A DNA stretch of 64,000 nucleotides. Origin: Lucifuga dentata (Eukaryota; Chordata; Actinopteri; Ophidiiformes; Bythitidae). Each line of letters opens with the position of its first letter. The first letter of the stretch is position 1. The DNA lies in assembly GCA_014773175.1 (NCBI GenBank), contig VXCM01003183.1:1-64000 (forward strand), read 5' to 3'. Positions 23,967 to 35,939 of the stretch are shown piece by piece. The position numbers and the translations under genes are program-made. Under the pieces are notes generated by a model. It had not been told where the DNA came from. It searched no databases and was given only the letters and a program-made list of their open reading frames with translations.

Positions 23967-24485
23967 TTTCATTATTATTTCCCTTGTTGACACTCAGTGC
24001 AACCTGTCACAGTCGCTCAGTGTGTAATCTTAAACAATACTCCCTAAATAGACACTCTCTTCCTCTACACTCCCTTCATTGTCTTTGTACTGTGGACTGG
24101 GAGTGAAATATGAAAAACACAGAAACAACCCCTACAGGCTTACTGATGCACCTGTCCATCACTGGAAACCAAAATCTTTCCAGTGCCCGAACCATGAACT
24201 AGTTATCAATCTGTTTAGCCCATCTGGTATAATTTCTTATGTCTGGGGCTTTCTGAATCACCTTCTGTTGTCCTTATCTCTGCTACTGGAGAGAACATTT
24301 ATCATCTTCTCAAACAACGTGCCTGTCTGTCAAGAGCAGAGAGAGAATCAAAGAGATGGAGATGCGAGTAGAAATAAACCTTTAGGAGCTCCATCGTCTG
24401 TATTTTGACATTGCTAGGATTCATTAAAACACAAATGCGTAGAATATTTACCATGTTTTCTGACAGTAAAATAAAATTACTAAAG

Positions 24486-25125
24486 GCGCACGTCAGATGC
24501 AAATAATTTGTGCAAATATTTCACACATTAATATTTTTCGAGCTCACGTCCCGTTAACAGAGCCTTTCACATCAAGGACTGAGTTTTGCTTGACAAAATT
24601 GTGGCATTTATTTTTTCGGATCAAGTTCGATTTTTTCCAACTTTTCACATGCGAATATAATGCATTGGATCAATTAAAGTGTTGTTTGCTGGTGACATCA
24701 CACTCAAAACATGAAACACGGCGGACTGTCTGATTGTTTACGTGTCACAGAATTCTGACTGTGATAAAATGGACACAGACTATAAAGACAATGAGTATAA
24801 AGACAACACAGCTTCATTATGACAAAGGTCTTAATGAATATTTACCTATGGTTATCCTGAAGAATGTCTAAACCTAATTCCCGTATCAAACAGGATCCTC
24901 CTTCTTCATATTTAATGAATTCAGAATCCCCGCTGGAGCTTTTGTATGTTAACAGGTCCCCATCACTTGTTGCTGACTCAATTTTTTTCGTTGTGCATTT
25001 TTTGTTGTGAACCCATACAAATATTCGCAAAAATCGCACCACGTTTTGTGTGAATATATTTACCGTGACATATTCGCAACCGAAAAATTCGCACTTTCTT
25101 GTCGTTTATTTGCATCACTCTTGGT
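24486..25125. repeat. Possible AT-rich inverted-repeat element
   Basis: The left part has CAGATGCAAATAATTTG and ATTTTTCG. The right part, read on the minus strand, has GTGATGCAAATAAACG and AATTTTTCGG, with several ATTCGCA motifs. The arms match only in patches and no target duplication is clear. May be a degraded DNA transposon. Confidence 0.3.
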
Positions 25126-26500
25126 GTAACGGCCTTAATACTTAGTGACGTGAGACAAAGTTCATTGTTCATAGTCACATTCTCTTTTCCAAATGGAAAC
25201 AAAACAGAAGGCTGGCATGACTGAGTCATGGTATGTTCAAAAACTTCTTTGGTACAGACAAACTAAAAGCTGTGGATAAAAACAGATTTTTAAAGCCATA
25301 AAAATGGACAATTTAGTTTCCATGGTCCAGGGACAAATAAAATGCACTTCTTGTACCACCTCATCTCTGCTTGACCTGTGATGAAAAGGGTCAATGGAAA
25401 AGATTGTTTTGTGGGAGGAAAATAAAAACAGAGGGTCAGCGGTGAGAACTGGAGAACGCAGACTGAGATGAGTCCCTATGGCGCAGTCTGAATGTAGGGC
25501 TAGAGGTGAGGATGAAAGTGGGACTTAAAGAGAAACCTGTGAGACTGAGTAAAGAAAAGTCTGAACCGAAGCCTGAGGTTGAAGACTGGAGCTGAACAGC
25601 AGTGCCGGAGCTCAATGTGAAGGCTTGAGCTGAAAGAGATATCTGATGCTTCTTCAGGCCAGAGGTCAAGAGTTTGTGTACTATAGAACTGGTCTCAAAA
25701 TGAGCTGATGAGCTTGACTGGCAGGGTTTTATCGAGGAGAAACTGCTCTTTCCACAAGTCCCAAAAAACCCCGCTCGAAACAAACAAGTCACAATACAAG
25801 GCTTGAAGCTTTAACAGTGGCATTTGTCTGCATAGAAAAATCCTTAAAAACTGCATTTAACTTAAATAGTTAGCACTTAGATGTCAGGTCTACAAGATGA
25901 TACACAATTTCTCAGTTTTGAGATAATATCAAAGACTGATATGCACAAACATGCAGTGGATTTATCTAATGTGATTATTCCTGGTATTTAGCAGGAACCT
26001 AATTTCAGAAATATCAGGGTGCAAAGGTGGTAGAGTTGTTTTCACCTACCACCACTGTTTGTGCATTCTAGCGAACACAAATGGTTGTGTTCATCGATGT
26101 GAAGCCAGCAGGGAATATTCATGTCACTGCACTTGTCGCTCCTGCTGGCTGATTAAGTCCAACCGTTACACAGGAATCTCACAGCCCATGTATATATAGG
26201 CATAAATCAGTAAAAAAAAAAAAAANAAAAAAAAAAAAAAAAAACTCTTCCTATCCTTAAAAAGATATTTGCTAGATATTTGCTCAAGATACTTGATTAG
26301 ATTGGCCACTTCGACTTCAGAGTTTCTTAAATGTGTCATAAATGTGCATATATGCACAGAAAACAACTAAAAAGGGAAAGTACTGTGGCAGCACAATAGC
26401 AGGTTGAAAACAAATATCATTATCATATTCATAGCTGTGTGTTTCTATATCTAAAAAGATTACATCCACTGTCCAATTTATTGAATGGCTTGTTTTGAAT
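25126..26500. other. Intergenic, no gene seen
   Basis: No gene. 25430-25680 is loosely repetitive on the plus strand (recurring GAGACTGAG / TCTGAA words), which produces a Ser-rich minus-strand ORF of 118 codons that I do not accept as a gene. An A-run with an N lies at 26211-26244. Confidence 0.5.
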
Positions 26501-26837
26501 ACTAGTGTAGTGCCCGTTCAAAACGTGCCTGTTTGGAACATGCCAGACTTTATCGTGTGCACCACAGCATGCCATAATTTTGTTCTGTACATCCACATGA
26601 GCTAGCTTTGTTTGCTGCAGCTGTGGAACGGAGCATATGCTGCCGCACCCAGCGCATATCCTGCCGCATGGACTACTTTTTACCGGCACAGCTCAATTCA
26701 AGAACCGCTCATCCAAACAACTTCACACGCGACACTGCACATCCTTGAGTCCTGAGCAATAAACCTGCAGAATTTCAACTTTATACAGTGCCAGGTTCTA
26801 GAAATGTTGGTGCCACAGACACAGATTTCTGCCTTTA
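26501..26837 (+). repeat. Unclassified dispersed repeat, copy 1
   Basis: Shared with 52419-52777 and with the window end (minus strand). Landmarks in order: CCCGTTCAAAACGTGCCTG, ACTACTTTTTACCGGCAC, AAGAACCGCTCATCCAAAC, CCTGAGCAATAAACC and GTGCCAGGTTCTAG. No ORF, no inverted ends. Boundaries are where similarity to the second copy stops. Confidence 0.8.
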
Positions 26838-28186
26838 CAGGTAGATGTATGTAGAAGTGAAAACAAACAGGATCAGAAACAAACAGTGCTGCAATACTAA
26901 CTGCTGCTTCAAATGAAGCACAGGGGATTGGCTGTCTGTTCACGCACAGCACAATCTTCAACACCAATCATTTTGATCCGTCATTACATCCAGATAGCAG
27001 GGAAGGAAACAGCAGGCCCGCAGTTTTGGGATCAAGCTGTCTGATGCACCTGATCAATAATAGCTCTATTCTGGTTCCACAAAGTCTCCTCAGCCATTAA
27101 AGTGCAACCGCTGAGCCTCTGACATCACTCACTGTACTCACGCTTAGGACTTCAGGACAGGAATTTCAGGACCTTTTAATGCTCCAAACAACATTTTATG
27201 TCAAAAGAATCAGGAAGCTTAAACAGTCCAGGTTCTACTGTGCTACAAGAACTATCACAAGTAACATAAATTGCTACGGCAAATTGCTTGGGAGACTTTC
27301 ATATGCACATTAGTGGCACAGACTTCAAAACTAAGCAACTCTGCCAGACGACCTGACAAATACAAGAACAGATGCAACAGAAACACCATCACAGTTTTTT
27401 GTTTTTTTTTATAGCTGTAACATGAGTGGTGTGTCGACTACAGAAGAGAAATGCAAAGCTGAAATGTTGGAAAATTACAGTTGGGTGGGTGGCCAGCTGT
27501 GTCTCTAAAAGGCCAGTCATATTTATCACAGTTGGAACAATCAGTGCTGCTTCTGCTCAGCATTGCAGCATTTCATCAGCAGCGCTTCCACCCACCCTAT
27601 TGACTCAGAGTCCTCCCCCGAGGAGGGAGTGTGCCATCACTTCTCATTGTTCTGAACTTTAAAGTCTCATATCAAGAGAAATGTCACAGTCTAGAGGTTA
27701 AATATCACATTGCTCTGGTTAAATGTATGCATATTTCTAACATTTGCACGAAGGTTGTCTTAATGAGCATCCAATAAATGTTTTATTTGGTTTCACAAAC
27801 TAGATTTTTTTTTTTTTTTTTTTNTTTTTTTTTTTTTTTTTTGTATAAACACCACAGATACTGAAGTTATAAAAGTTGCTGACATGCTCCTGACTCACTT
27901 GCATAACGTAGATGCATACAGAGCTATTTATGACATGTTTCTGCCTAGAGGTGACATCTAAAAAAACTCCAGCAGGCAGACATACTTGAGTTTTTTGACA
28001 CATAACTGAATAAACTCACAATATACACCTACAGTTACTGTCAAAGAGAATTCTTGACTGATCATTTCTTGACTCTGAAAATGACTCCAGTCTACAGTGG
28101 GTGAACTCCGGGAGACAAACAAATCATGCCACAGGTGAGCAAAAAAAAGTTAAGGGACAATTTTTAAGAAAAATACTTATTATCGC
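26838..28186. other. Intergenic, no gene seen
   Basis: Only a T-run with an N at 27824 stands out. The 78-codon ORF at 27426 has no recognisable features. Confidence 0.6.
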
Positions 28187-28818
28187 TTAAAGGGCCATAA
28201 CGGCCATTTTGCATGTTTGAGCCTAATATATTCAATTTTCATACAAGTAACATTATTGACAGTCATTTCCCAAAGCATACTACTGGAACGGTGAATTAAA
28301 ACATTTTTTTCCTATCTTCCAGACCGCCATTGGTTTCAGTTCATTCTGGTACGCTATTAAAATCAACCTGTTGATACTTAAAATGTTCTTGGGATCGAGA
28401 ACAAGATGTGCATTCAAGTTTTTTTCAAAGTTACCTAATTTTAGCATTTAAGCACACTACAAAGAGCGGAGTGATTTGAAAATGCTTCCTGTTGTCAGTT
28501 CTTCACTACAGCACTTGAATGCAACACTAGGAAGTTTTCAGATCACTCTGCGCTTTTAATTGTGCTTAAACACCAATATTATATAACTTAAAAAAAAAAA
28601 AAAAAATCCTGAATTCACATTTCAAGTTTCAACAAGTTGATTTTAATAGCGTACCAGAATGAACAGAAACCAATGGCGATCTGGAAAGTAGGGGAAAAAA
28701 AAAAAAGATATTCACCATTCCAGTAGTATGCTTTGGGAAATGATTGTCAGTAACATTACATTTATGAAAATTGAACATATTAGGCTCAAACATGCAAAAT
28801 GGACGGTATGGTCCTTTA
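28187..28818. mobile_element. Fold-back copy of the TTAA element
   Basis: Both halves are the same end of the family facing each other. The left arm (about 28187-28497) reads as the minus-strand version: CCAAAGCATACTACTGGAAC, TTTCAGTTCATTCTGGTACG. The right arm (about 28523-28818) reads as its inverse: GCGTACCAGAATGAACAG, CATTCCAGTAGTATGCTTTG. A short centre of about 25 bp separates them. The internal landmark GGGACTATATTCCC of ordinary copies is absent. The left end is TTAAAGGGCCATAAC; the right end GTATGGTCCTTTAG has lost the last A of TTAA. Confidence 0.85.
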
Positions 28819-30773
28819 GTTTTTTTAGGAAAGGAAAAAAATTTGAAGGATCAAAGATTGGCTTAGACTAGTCTCTGTATGCGTTTCATGGGTAAAATAC
28901 TGTGTTTTTTTTTTCCTAATCAACTTTGACCTTTAAACAGACATGAAAAGAAGGAGCTTGGAATCGGAGCCAACAGGTGGATGCTGGGCTGGAAGAGGAG
29001 CTTATGTTTATTTTTACAATCGAGCAATGAAGTGAATTTGCTTGGAAGAAACATAAGATGACTAGAAATATTAGCAAAACCTTTTCTCTGTGTCTGAAAT
29101 GTCATTTTGCTGTTGGGTGAAAACCATACGCCCAGGACAGCTGTGATGTGCTGAAAAGCTCCACCTTCGTCTGCTGCAGTGAAGAGGAGACGTAATGGGT
29201 GGCTGATTCTTGTATTGGGTGGATTTAATTTGTTTGCTTGTGAGGTGGAAGACAATCTGCTGCAGCCTTGGAAAATATGAGAGGCTGGCGAGACAAAAGT
29301 GTGATGAAGCGTGCAATCACACCTACAGTTAGTTCCCTTTCAGCTGAACCATAGTGGTTAAGTTTAAGGTCAAAGAAAACTTGATGGGTACGTCTCAATT
29401 TTCATCTCTTGTGATTACGCCATTTCAAAATATGACTTTTTTTGTTGCTTTCCTGTTTCCAAGGTGAACTATTTGCTATCATCCTATGCCCATAATCCCT
29501 TGTGTTTTGGGGTGATGTCCTCTTCTTGGATCAAATTACAAGCATCACATTTTCAGACTTGCCTCTGATTTCGTGTCACCCACTTAAACCAATCACATTT
29601 TGTGTGACTGCACCTTAAGCGCAATTCCCCTGACAGATTAAAGGCAGACAGGCATAAACTATTTGTGACGAGGTTGTTGTGCTTTGTGAACCAGCCAACA
29701 TGTTCTTTGTGTACATCTTCTGTTATCAACAGAATGAAGCATTGCATTGGAAGTCTATGGAACAAAGGAGATGATACAGTAGACCTCAGAGTCTATGGGT
29801 ACTTTCCATGGATTACTCAGAGACAGAGACTGATGGAAATACAAAGGGAAGACGGAAAAGGTTTATTATAGATTGTGCTGTCAAACACAGAGCCATATAT
29901 ATATCATAAATGAAATGCCTGGAGAGGAAGCAGACTGAGATCACTGCTAGCAAACACACAAGCAGGCACATACACACAGGTTCACACAAACATTCTCAAA
30001 AAAAATCTTATCAGGTGTGTTGATTTGGCTTTTCTACCATCTGCCTATAAGAATAATGACAGCGCTGAGCCAGGCTCCCCAGAATCCACAGATACCTACA
30101 CACTGTGCTCATCTGCTTGACTTGATATACTTCACATCCCTCTTCCCTGCTGAAGACTGCAGGATGATCTTCTCCACAGAGGGTAGTAATGGCTGTGTGT
30201 GGAATAAAGATGAGCTGGTTCATCTATTTGGGGTGTAATTTGGTTCTTGTTTTCAATTTTCGGTGAAATGAAGGAAAGAAAGAATTCAAAGTTCAATTTT
30301 CAGTTTCATTGACAGGCTGATAAACCATTATAGACCAGCTGACATTAAATTTAGAAATGTCTGAATCTTGATATGTTTCTTTTATCCTGTTATTTATGAT
30401 CTGTCATGTTCCATTTCAGAAGTGGATCAATATGGCTTTGTTTAAGAGAAGCTATCAAGAGTACTGATGTTTCTATCAATCAGCGGATCAGACACTGAGG
30501 ATGGTTTAGAAATCATGCAGAATTCCAAATGTCAAACATCATTTTGTCTGTTTTATTTTGTCTTCAAATTTAAAAGAAAACTAACTGTGGGCACTATAAC
30601 ACGTATTCACATGTAACCTCACAAAGTTAGAGGGTCTGACAAACAAGGCATCAGTCTGACAGCAATTGGCAAAATGAATTTTATTCACATTGTTGTGATG
30701 ATGGACCTGGAAGATGAACAATATCATCTAGTGTACTAGGAAGCTTGCTACACTGGCAACTAAAAAAAAAACT

Positions 30774-30845
30774 CAAGACCTGTCCAGTTGCCAAATGAAC
30801 ACTGGAATAGGCTCCAGTCCCCCATGACCCTGCATAGGATGAGGT
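30774..30845 (+). repeat. LINE L2-like 3' tail remnant
   Basis: CAAGACCTGTCCAGTTGCC is followed by GGAATAGGCTCCAGTCCCC and ATGACCCTGCATAGGATGAG. This resembles the common vertebrate/fish L2-like 3' UTR pattern (dispersed 'GGATAGGCTCCAG..CCCCC..GACCC' motif). Short and diverged. Confidence 0.5.
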
Positions 30846-31628
30846 CACCTTGCAGACCACCAATCAGCACGAAGCTACAGCAACAACAGCTACATAGAAC
30901 AGCCAACAGTTTGTCACAAAAGGCGTAAAACATTCTAAGCTGCTACAGAACCACATCCTCAGCTTCTTTTCTCTTTGCTTCTTCATGGTCTCATCTCCCA
31001 TCTCCCACTGTCTGCAGTAAAACATTATCAGTCAGATGTATGGAAAAAAAAAAAGTCTATATTAATTGTACGAGGATACTGTTTCTGCATCAGTATAAGC
31101 ATGTTTTACCCAATGCCACTTAAGAAATAGACTTTGACAGGGATTCCACATCCTACCCATCACAGTGACAGTTTGTGATTAATTACAGCACAACCCCTTT
31201 TCCTGCATGGTGACGATCTGGAAAAATCATGTGTGTCACAGCTTTAAAGAGTGATCCTTGTCAAATTCACCACTACAGTATGACATATGCGTCAGTGTGA
31301 CTTCTACAAGAATGATGCACAACAGCAAGGAGAGGAAGATGAACAATCAGTAAACTCGAGAGGAGAAACTAAAACCTAGCACAGCAGTTTGTGGCAAAGT
31401 GACACATGGCACACAGCAGAAACTCTGTTTCCCCCTCAATGGCTGCTTTAATGACACCAAGAAACTCAATCTGGGTCCACAAAATAAAACACTGGGATGG
31501 GCCTCAGCAGGCATCTGCCATCACATCCACCAACACTGTTCCCTGTTGAGATACTGTATAACTCAACCCTTCAAATGTGAAACGCGCTTCAGTCTATAGG
31601 TAAAGTAAAACCCAAGACCAAAAACAGT

Positions 31629-31680
31629 ATTTTCCTTAATCCCTGTTTATTCTTTTGAATAAATAGGGATTAAGGAAAAT
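31629..31680. repeat. 24-bp-stem perfect hairpin
   Basis: The left arm 31629-31652 (ATTTTCCTTAATCCC...) and right arm 31657-31680 (...GGGATTAAGGAAAAT) are complementary over 24 positions with one G-T wobble and a TTTT loop. It is not part of any repeat I recognise. The stem is shorter than a usual miRNA precursor. Confidence 0.9.
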
Positions 31681-32869
31681 GATCATATTCCAATTATGAA
31701 GAGCAAAATACAGAGAAGCTTTTATTCATTTCTAATCCATAAATTCAAAGTGGATTTTCTAATAGAGTATTACAGTCTCACTGTCAGTTCAGGAGAATGC
31801 TGCATATTGAAAGGGACAGGAAAATTCAATTTATTTTAAGAAGTAAAAGACACAAATTTTGTTGGAATCATGCCCATATTGAATCAACAGATAATTCTTT
31901 AAAGGCAAAAACACACAAAAAAAACCCCTATGAGACTGTGGTCATGTGTTTCTACAGAATTAATTTGGATTTTAAGAAACAAATGAAAATGTTAAAAAAG
32001 AAGCTTTCTTGGGAAAGCTTTTGCCAGAAATGATTAAATTAATATATCAGCAATAGTCATTGTAAGCTTTTTGCCTGTCTTTTCCACTTTTCTGCTAGTA
32101 AATTATACGATTTGGGATAATTCATGTCTAATTTTAAGCTCATCTCCCCTAAGATAAGAATCTTGGACTCTGATTCAACAGATGCTATCCAGTAATAATG
32201 CTTTCCAAAATATGAGAGGTATCTTTGATTGTAAGTTGATACACAATGAGTTGACACTCAGCAAGAAACTGAAAATCAGTTTCTAACTTTTTGGACAGAA
32301 CAAAAAATAAGAATGTATAGCAGGCATTCTAAAGGCAGACAATTGGCCCGACTGTTTTAATGTTTAATATCACATCATTCACACTGGAATTTCCATTCAT
32401 CCAGGCTACAGCAGAAGAGACATGCTAGCTTTATGAAATCCTCCAAATCTCCAGACAACTATCGGCTGTGACTGGTCTGAGTTTGACGTATGAATAATTT
32501 TCACTTGTGTCATCTCTTGATGATAGATCGTCTTCCTTTCTCTGTATGCAGTGCAGCATTTTGAACAGAGTTTCCACCACCTGGTAGCATTAAAGGTAAC
32601 AAGGTAAGATATCAAGGTAATCAATTCAAATCATCAGTGCTTAATGGCAGAATGCTACATGGAGATAATTAGCCATTACTTCCTAAACATACCTGCTTTA
32701 AAGTGGCCGCCTTCAAATCACCAGAATCACTTTAACTCTCAGCTATCATAATTATGCAGGAACAGTGCTTCATCACGAGCACTTGCTACTGGATATCGTA
32801 TTTTCATCAATGTCTCTATCAAGAGAAAACCAGTTTGCTAATTTATTTACAAAGGTTAATGTTTCAGAA

Positions 32870-33385
32870 CAGTCATCCTCAAACTCTGGACTCTGGTCCA
32901 GATTCGGACCGAGCCCCAACTGTCTCCAGACTCTGAGCAAATTATACTTTTCATATGTATTATTTGTATTATCTGCAAGACATNAACTGTCTCCAGACTC
33001 TGAGCAAATTATACTTTTCATATGTATTATTTGTATTATCTGCAAGACATCAGAGTCAAAATTCTCCGCTTTCTCTGCAGTGGAGAAAGCAAAACCAAAT
33101 GTCTGACTGCTCTACTGTCTGTGTGAGAATGTCTACTCTGCTTTGGTTTGGTCCAATCACATTCAGCATCCCATCATCTCCATGACACGGCTTTGGTTTC
33201 ACTGAGAGTTGACAGTGTAGGTAGTTTCAGCAGCAGCAGCACCCCCCGCCGCTGCCATCGACACCTTAAATTCCCAGTCAAAATTAGGATCCCAATCCAA
33301 CCCTGGCTTGACTGACCTTAACAGACCTTTGTCTTACTGAAAATGTTCTTTGTGGACCTTTAAGATGTGTATTTGAGTACCACTG
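32870..33385. mobile_element. hAT-like element, sister of 18031-18427
   Basis: Left end CAGTCATCCTCAAACTCTGG; right end on the minus strand CAGTGGTACTCAAATAC. Flanks TTTCAGAA (32862-32869) and CTTTAGAA (33386-33393) agree at 6 of 8 positions. Shares interior blocks with 18031-18427 and adds a CAG/CCG-rich piece near 33225-33265 and a TTAGGATCCCAATCCAACCC block. Length is inflated by the duplicated join at 32984. Confidence 0.75.
32918..33050. other. Assembly join: 66-bp direct duplication around N
   Basis: 32918-32983 and 32985-33050 are identical, separated by the N at 32984. Confidence 0.85.
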
Positions 33386-33393
33386 CTTTAGAA

Positions 33394-34849
33394 GGTTTTC
33401 ACAAAAACAGTTATGTGACAGGACAGCAGGAACCAAACATATTGTTCAAAGGCCCACTGCAATACAGGAAACTTTACCTTTCACTTTTTATGCAGTCATG
33501 CTTGTTAGTATGACTGAAAAAAACCATTAATACTTCACAATACATGGTTTGATAGTTGAGAAGATGAACTGAAATGATGAAAATTGATTCACATCAAATT
33601 GTGTGTTCCTAGTGGACTAGTGTTATGTTATGACAGTAATGCAAAAGTTCTGTTTTTTTACTGGCTAAAATTACAAAACTTCAGTGAGCTCTCCATGCTA
33701 AATAGAGCAAACAATGAATCCTAAAAGAAATTGATGAAAATATCATTTGATATTTTATATACAAATATCATCATGAGCTACTCTAATTTGAGACTACAGT
33801 TTTGGCTTTGATTTATATACGTTTAATATACATACAAACGCCTCTACAAAGAAGCTAATTTATCAGTTGAATCAAATCATGGGTAGAATGTGAGACTTAA
33901 TGATGTATCAAATGTTTTCAGAGAAAAAAACAAAATTAAATTGAAATGTTGAAATAATTTGTTTCACTTCTACTCATCAGCACTGTGCATAGTGTGGTTG
34001 CAGAAATAAAAGTGACAGAATTTAAACAATATAAAATGTATTTACACAAATCAGGAGCACAAGATGACCGTATTTTCTGGAGGAAAGACGGTACACAGTT
34101 TTGTGAATCTACTATACGTGGCACTGTAAGACTGTGCAGGAAGAGGGGAATAATTTAAGGCATGTAATAAATACTGACAGTATTACGGGCAGGTATAATG
34201 GATGATAAAGGTTTGTGTGTATTTTGCTCTGGGTGAATTTTCAGAGGGTTTGATGTCAGTGGGGTGGCAGTTCTTTCTAAGCAGAGGTTGATAAGGCAGG
34301 TGGTCTTGGTCTCGCTGTCACCCCAAGGAAGGTTTTAGGAACAGGTGTGTGCCTGGATGGAAAAGCCTCTCCTGCCCTTTTCTTTTCACTGGCGATATGC
34401 GACTGCTGACGGCTTATGACCTGCTCAGCAGTGCAGACGACAAACTGCAGCTTGGCGTCGGGGCCAGAGGTGGCCTCCTGATTGATAGGTCTGGAGGGCA
34501 TCTGAGCATCTCAACTAATTATGATTAATGCCTCCGTGTCTGCTGGATCACAAACTGCAGATGCATGAAATTAACTTTAATTACTCAGTTTGTACAGTTC
34601 AGTTGTTTTTGTTTTGTTTTGCTCTGGTAGAACACTGGCTGAGCTAAATATATCAGCCATTAAAATGTCTTGGACTATGCATTTAAATGTATGTAAAAAG
34701 ATGTAAAAAGATGCAGTTTACCGTCTCAATAAAAATAACTGAAGCCATGCATATTTTCTTTGTATATATTTTCTTTTTATTTCAGTTTTTATTTCCTTGT
34801 TTATCAAGGAAACAAAACATTATTGTGAGTCATTTACTCAAAAGAGAAG
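33394..34849. other. Intergenic, no gene seen
   Basis: No gene or repeat recognised. 34277-34501 is more GC-rich with a 74-codon minus-strand ORF, but it has no known domain. Confidence 0.55.
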
Positions 34850-35285
34850 CAGCCCATGGAGGAGAAAGTATTCAGATTCTCTACTTAGGTAAAAGTATCA
34901 ATAATACAGTGGAAAAATATTCAATACAAGTAAAAGTCTTGCATTTGCAATTTTACTTGAGTAAAGTGAACAAATTTAAGTAGCAACATGCACTCAAGTA
35001 TCCAAAGTAAAAGTACTCAATGACGCTGCTGGGTAAAAATGTTTTGCCTCTAGAGAGATGCTTTCAGGATGGGAAGAAGGAAGAAATAAGTATACAAGAA
35101 TGAATGGAGAAGAAAAAAATGGGGAAAGAAAATAATGTGAAAATGGATGGAAGGGGAAAAAATAAGAATGGAAAAAAGAAAGGGAATAAAGGAAAAAATA
35201 AAACAAATTGGAACTAAATGAAAGAAGGGGGAAATAGGAGGAAACAAGGAAGGCAACACCGAATTAAATCAGAAAATAAAGTGGA
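34850..35285 (+). repeat. Fish AAGTAAAAGTA-type dispersed repeat plus purine tract
   Basis: AGTATTCAGATTCTCTACTTAG, TACAAGTAAAAGTCTTGCAT and CAAAGTAAAAGTACTCAATG are hallmarks of a very common teleost dispersed repeat. It is followed at about 35075-35275 by a strongly A/G-biased tract on this strand. A related unit lies inverted at 58865-59195 with a matching pyrimidine tract, and a short relative lies at 62223-62330. Confidence 0.65.
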
Positions 35286-35939
35286 AATAAAATAATATTT
35301 TATGAGTTTACCAAATGTGTAAAATCTGAAGCTGCAAAAAAACTAAAGTCTCACAATTGGAAATACTCACTTATACCAGTGCCTCAAAATTGAATTTGCA
35401 ATTTAGTTTCCGCCTCTGCTGGAAAAAGAGATATAAATCTGTCTCTCACTCTATTGCTATTTGTGTTTATAGTTTCCTTTTGGATGCAAATGTTTAACAT
35501 AAGCTCATATAGCCTTGTCATCATCCTCCAACTCTGAGGTCCACATACCTCATTGCATGAAATTTTATGTTCCGGAGTGGAACATCTCAGTGTGAAAGCC
35601 TTCGTTTGTGCTTGTCTACCTACTAAACAGCCTTACCATATAGGACTTAACATGATAAATACTCTTTTTAAAGCCACATTGAACTGCATCATTTCATGCT
35701 GGCTGACTCAAAGTTGCATATATCACACTTAATGGAGTCATAAGATCCCATGCAATATTCATGGATTTCTCTCATTCAGAAAGCATTATAGGCTCAGGAA
35801 GTTCTCAAATACCTGCTTTCTCACTCTCTCTTCATCAGAAATTTGACTTGTTGACTGAAAGTAGATGGCTGTTCACCATACATTTGTGAGTGATTCATGT
35901 CCCTGAGCTACATCCATACAGAACACATATGTCAAACTC
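35286..35939. other. Intergenic, no gene seen
   Basis: Nothing recognised before the LINE body begins near 35940. Confidence 0.55.

Larger units (their letters stand above)
28819..32869. other. Intergenic, no gene seen
   Basis: About 4 kb without a recognised gene. It contains an L2-like tail remnant (30774-30845) and a strong hairpin (31629-31680). Other ORFs are short and have no recognisable domain. Confidence 0.55.

Noticed and set aside
25436..25792. 118-codon minus-strand Ser-rich ORF
   Set aside because: Comes from loosely repetitive GAGACTGAG-type sequence; no domain, no splice context.
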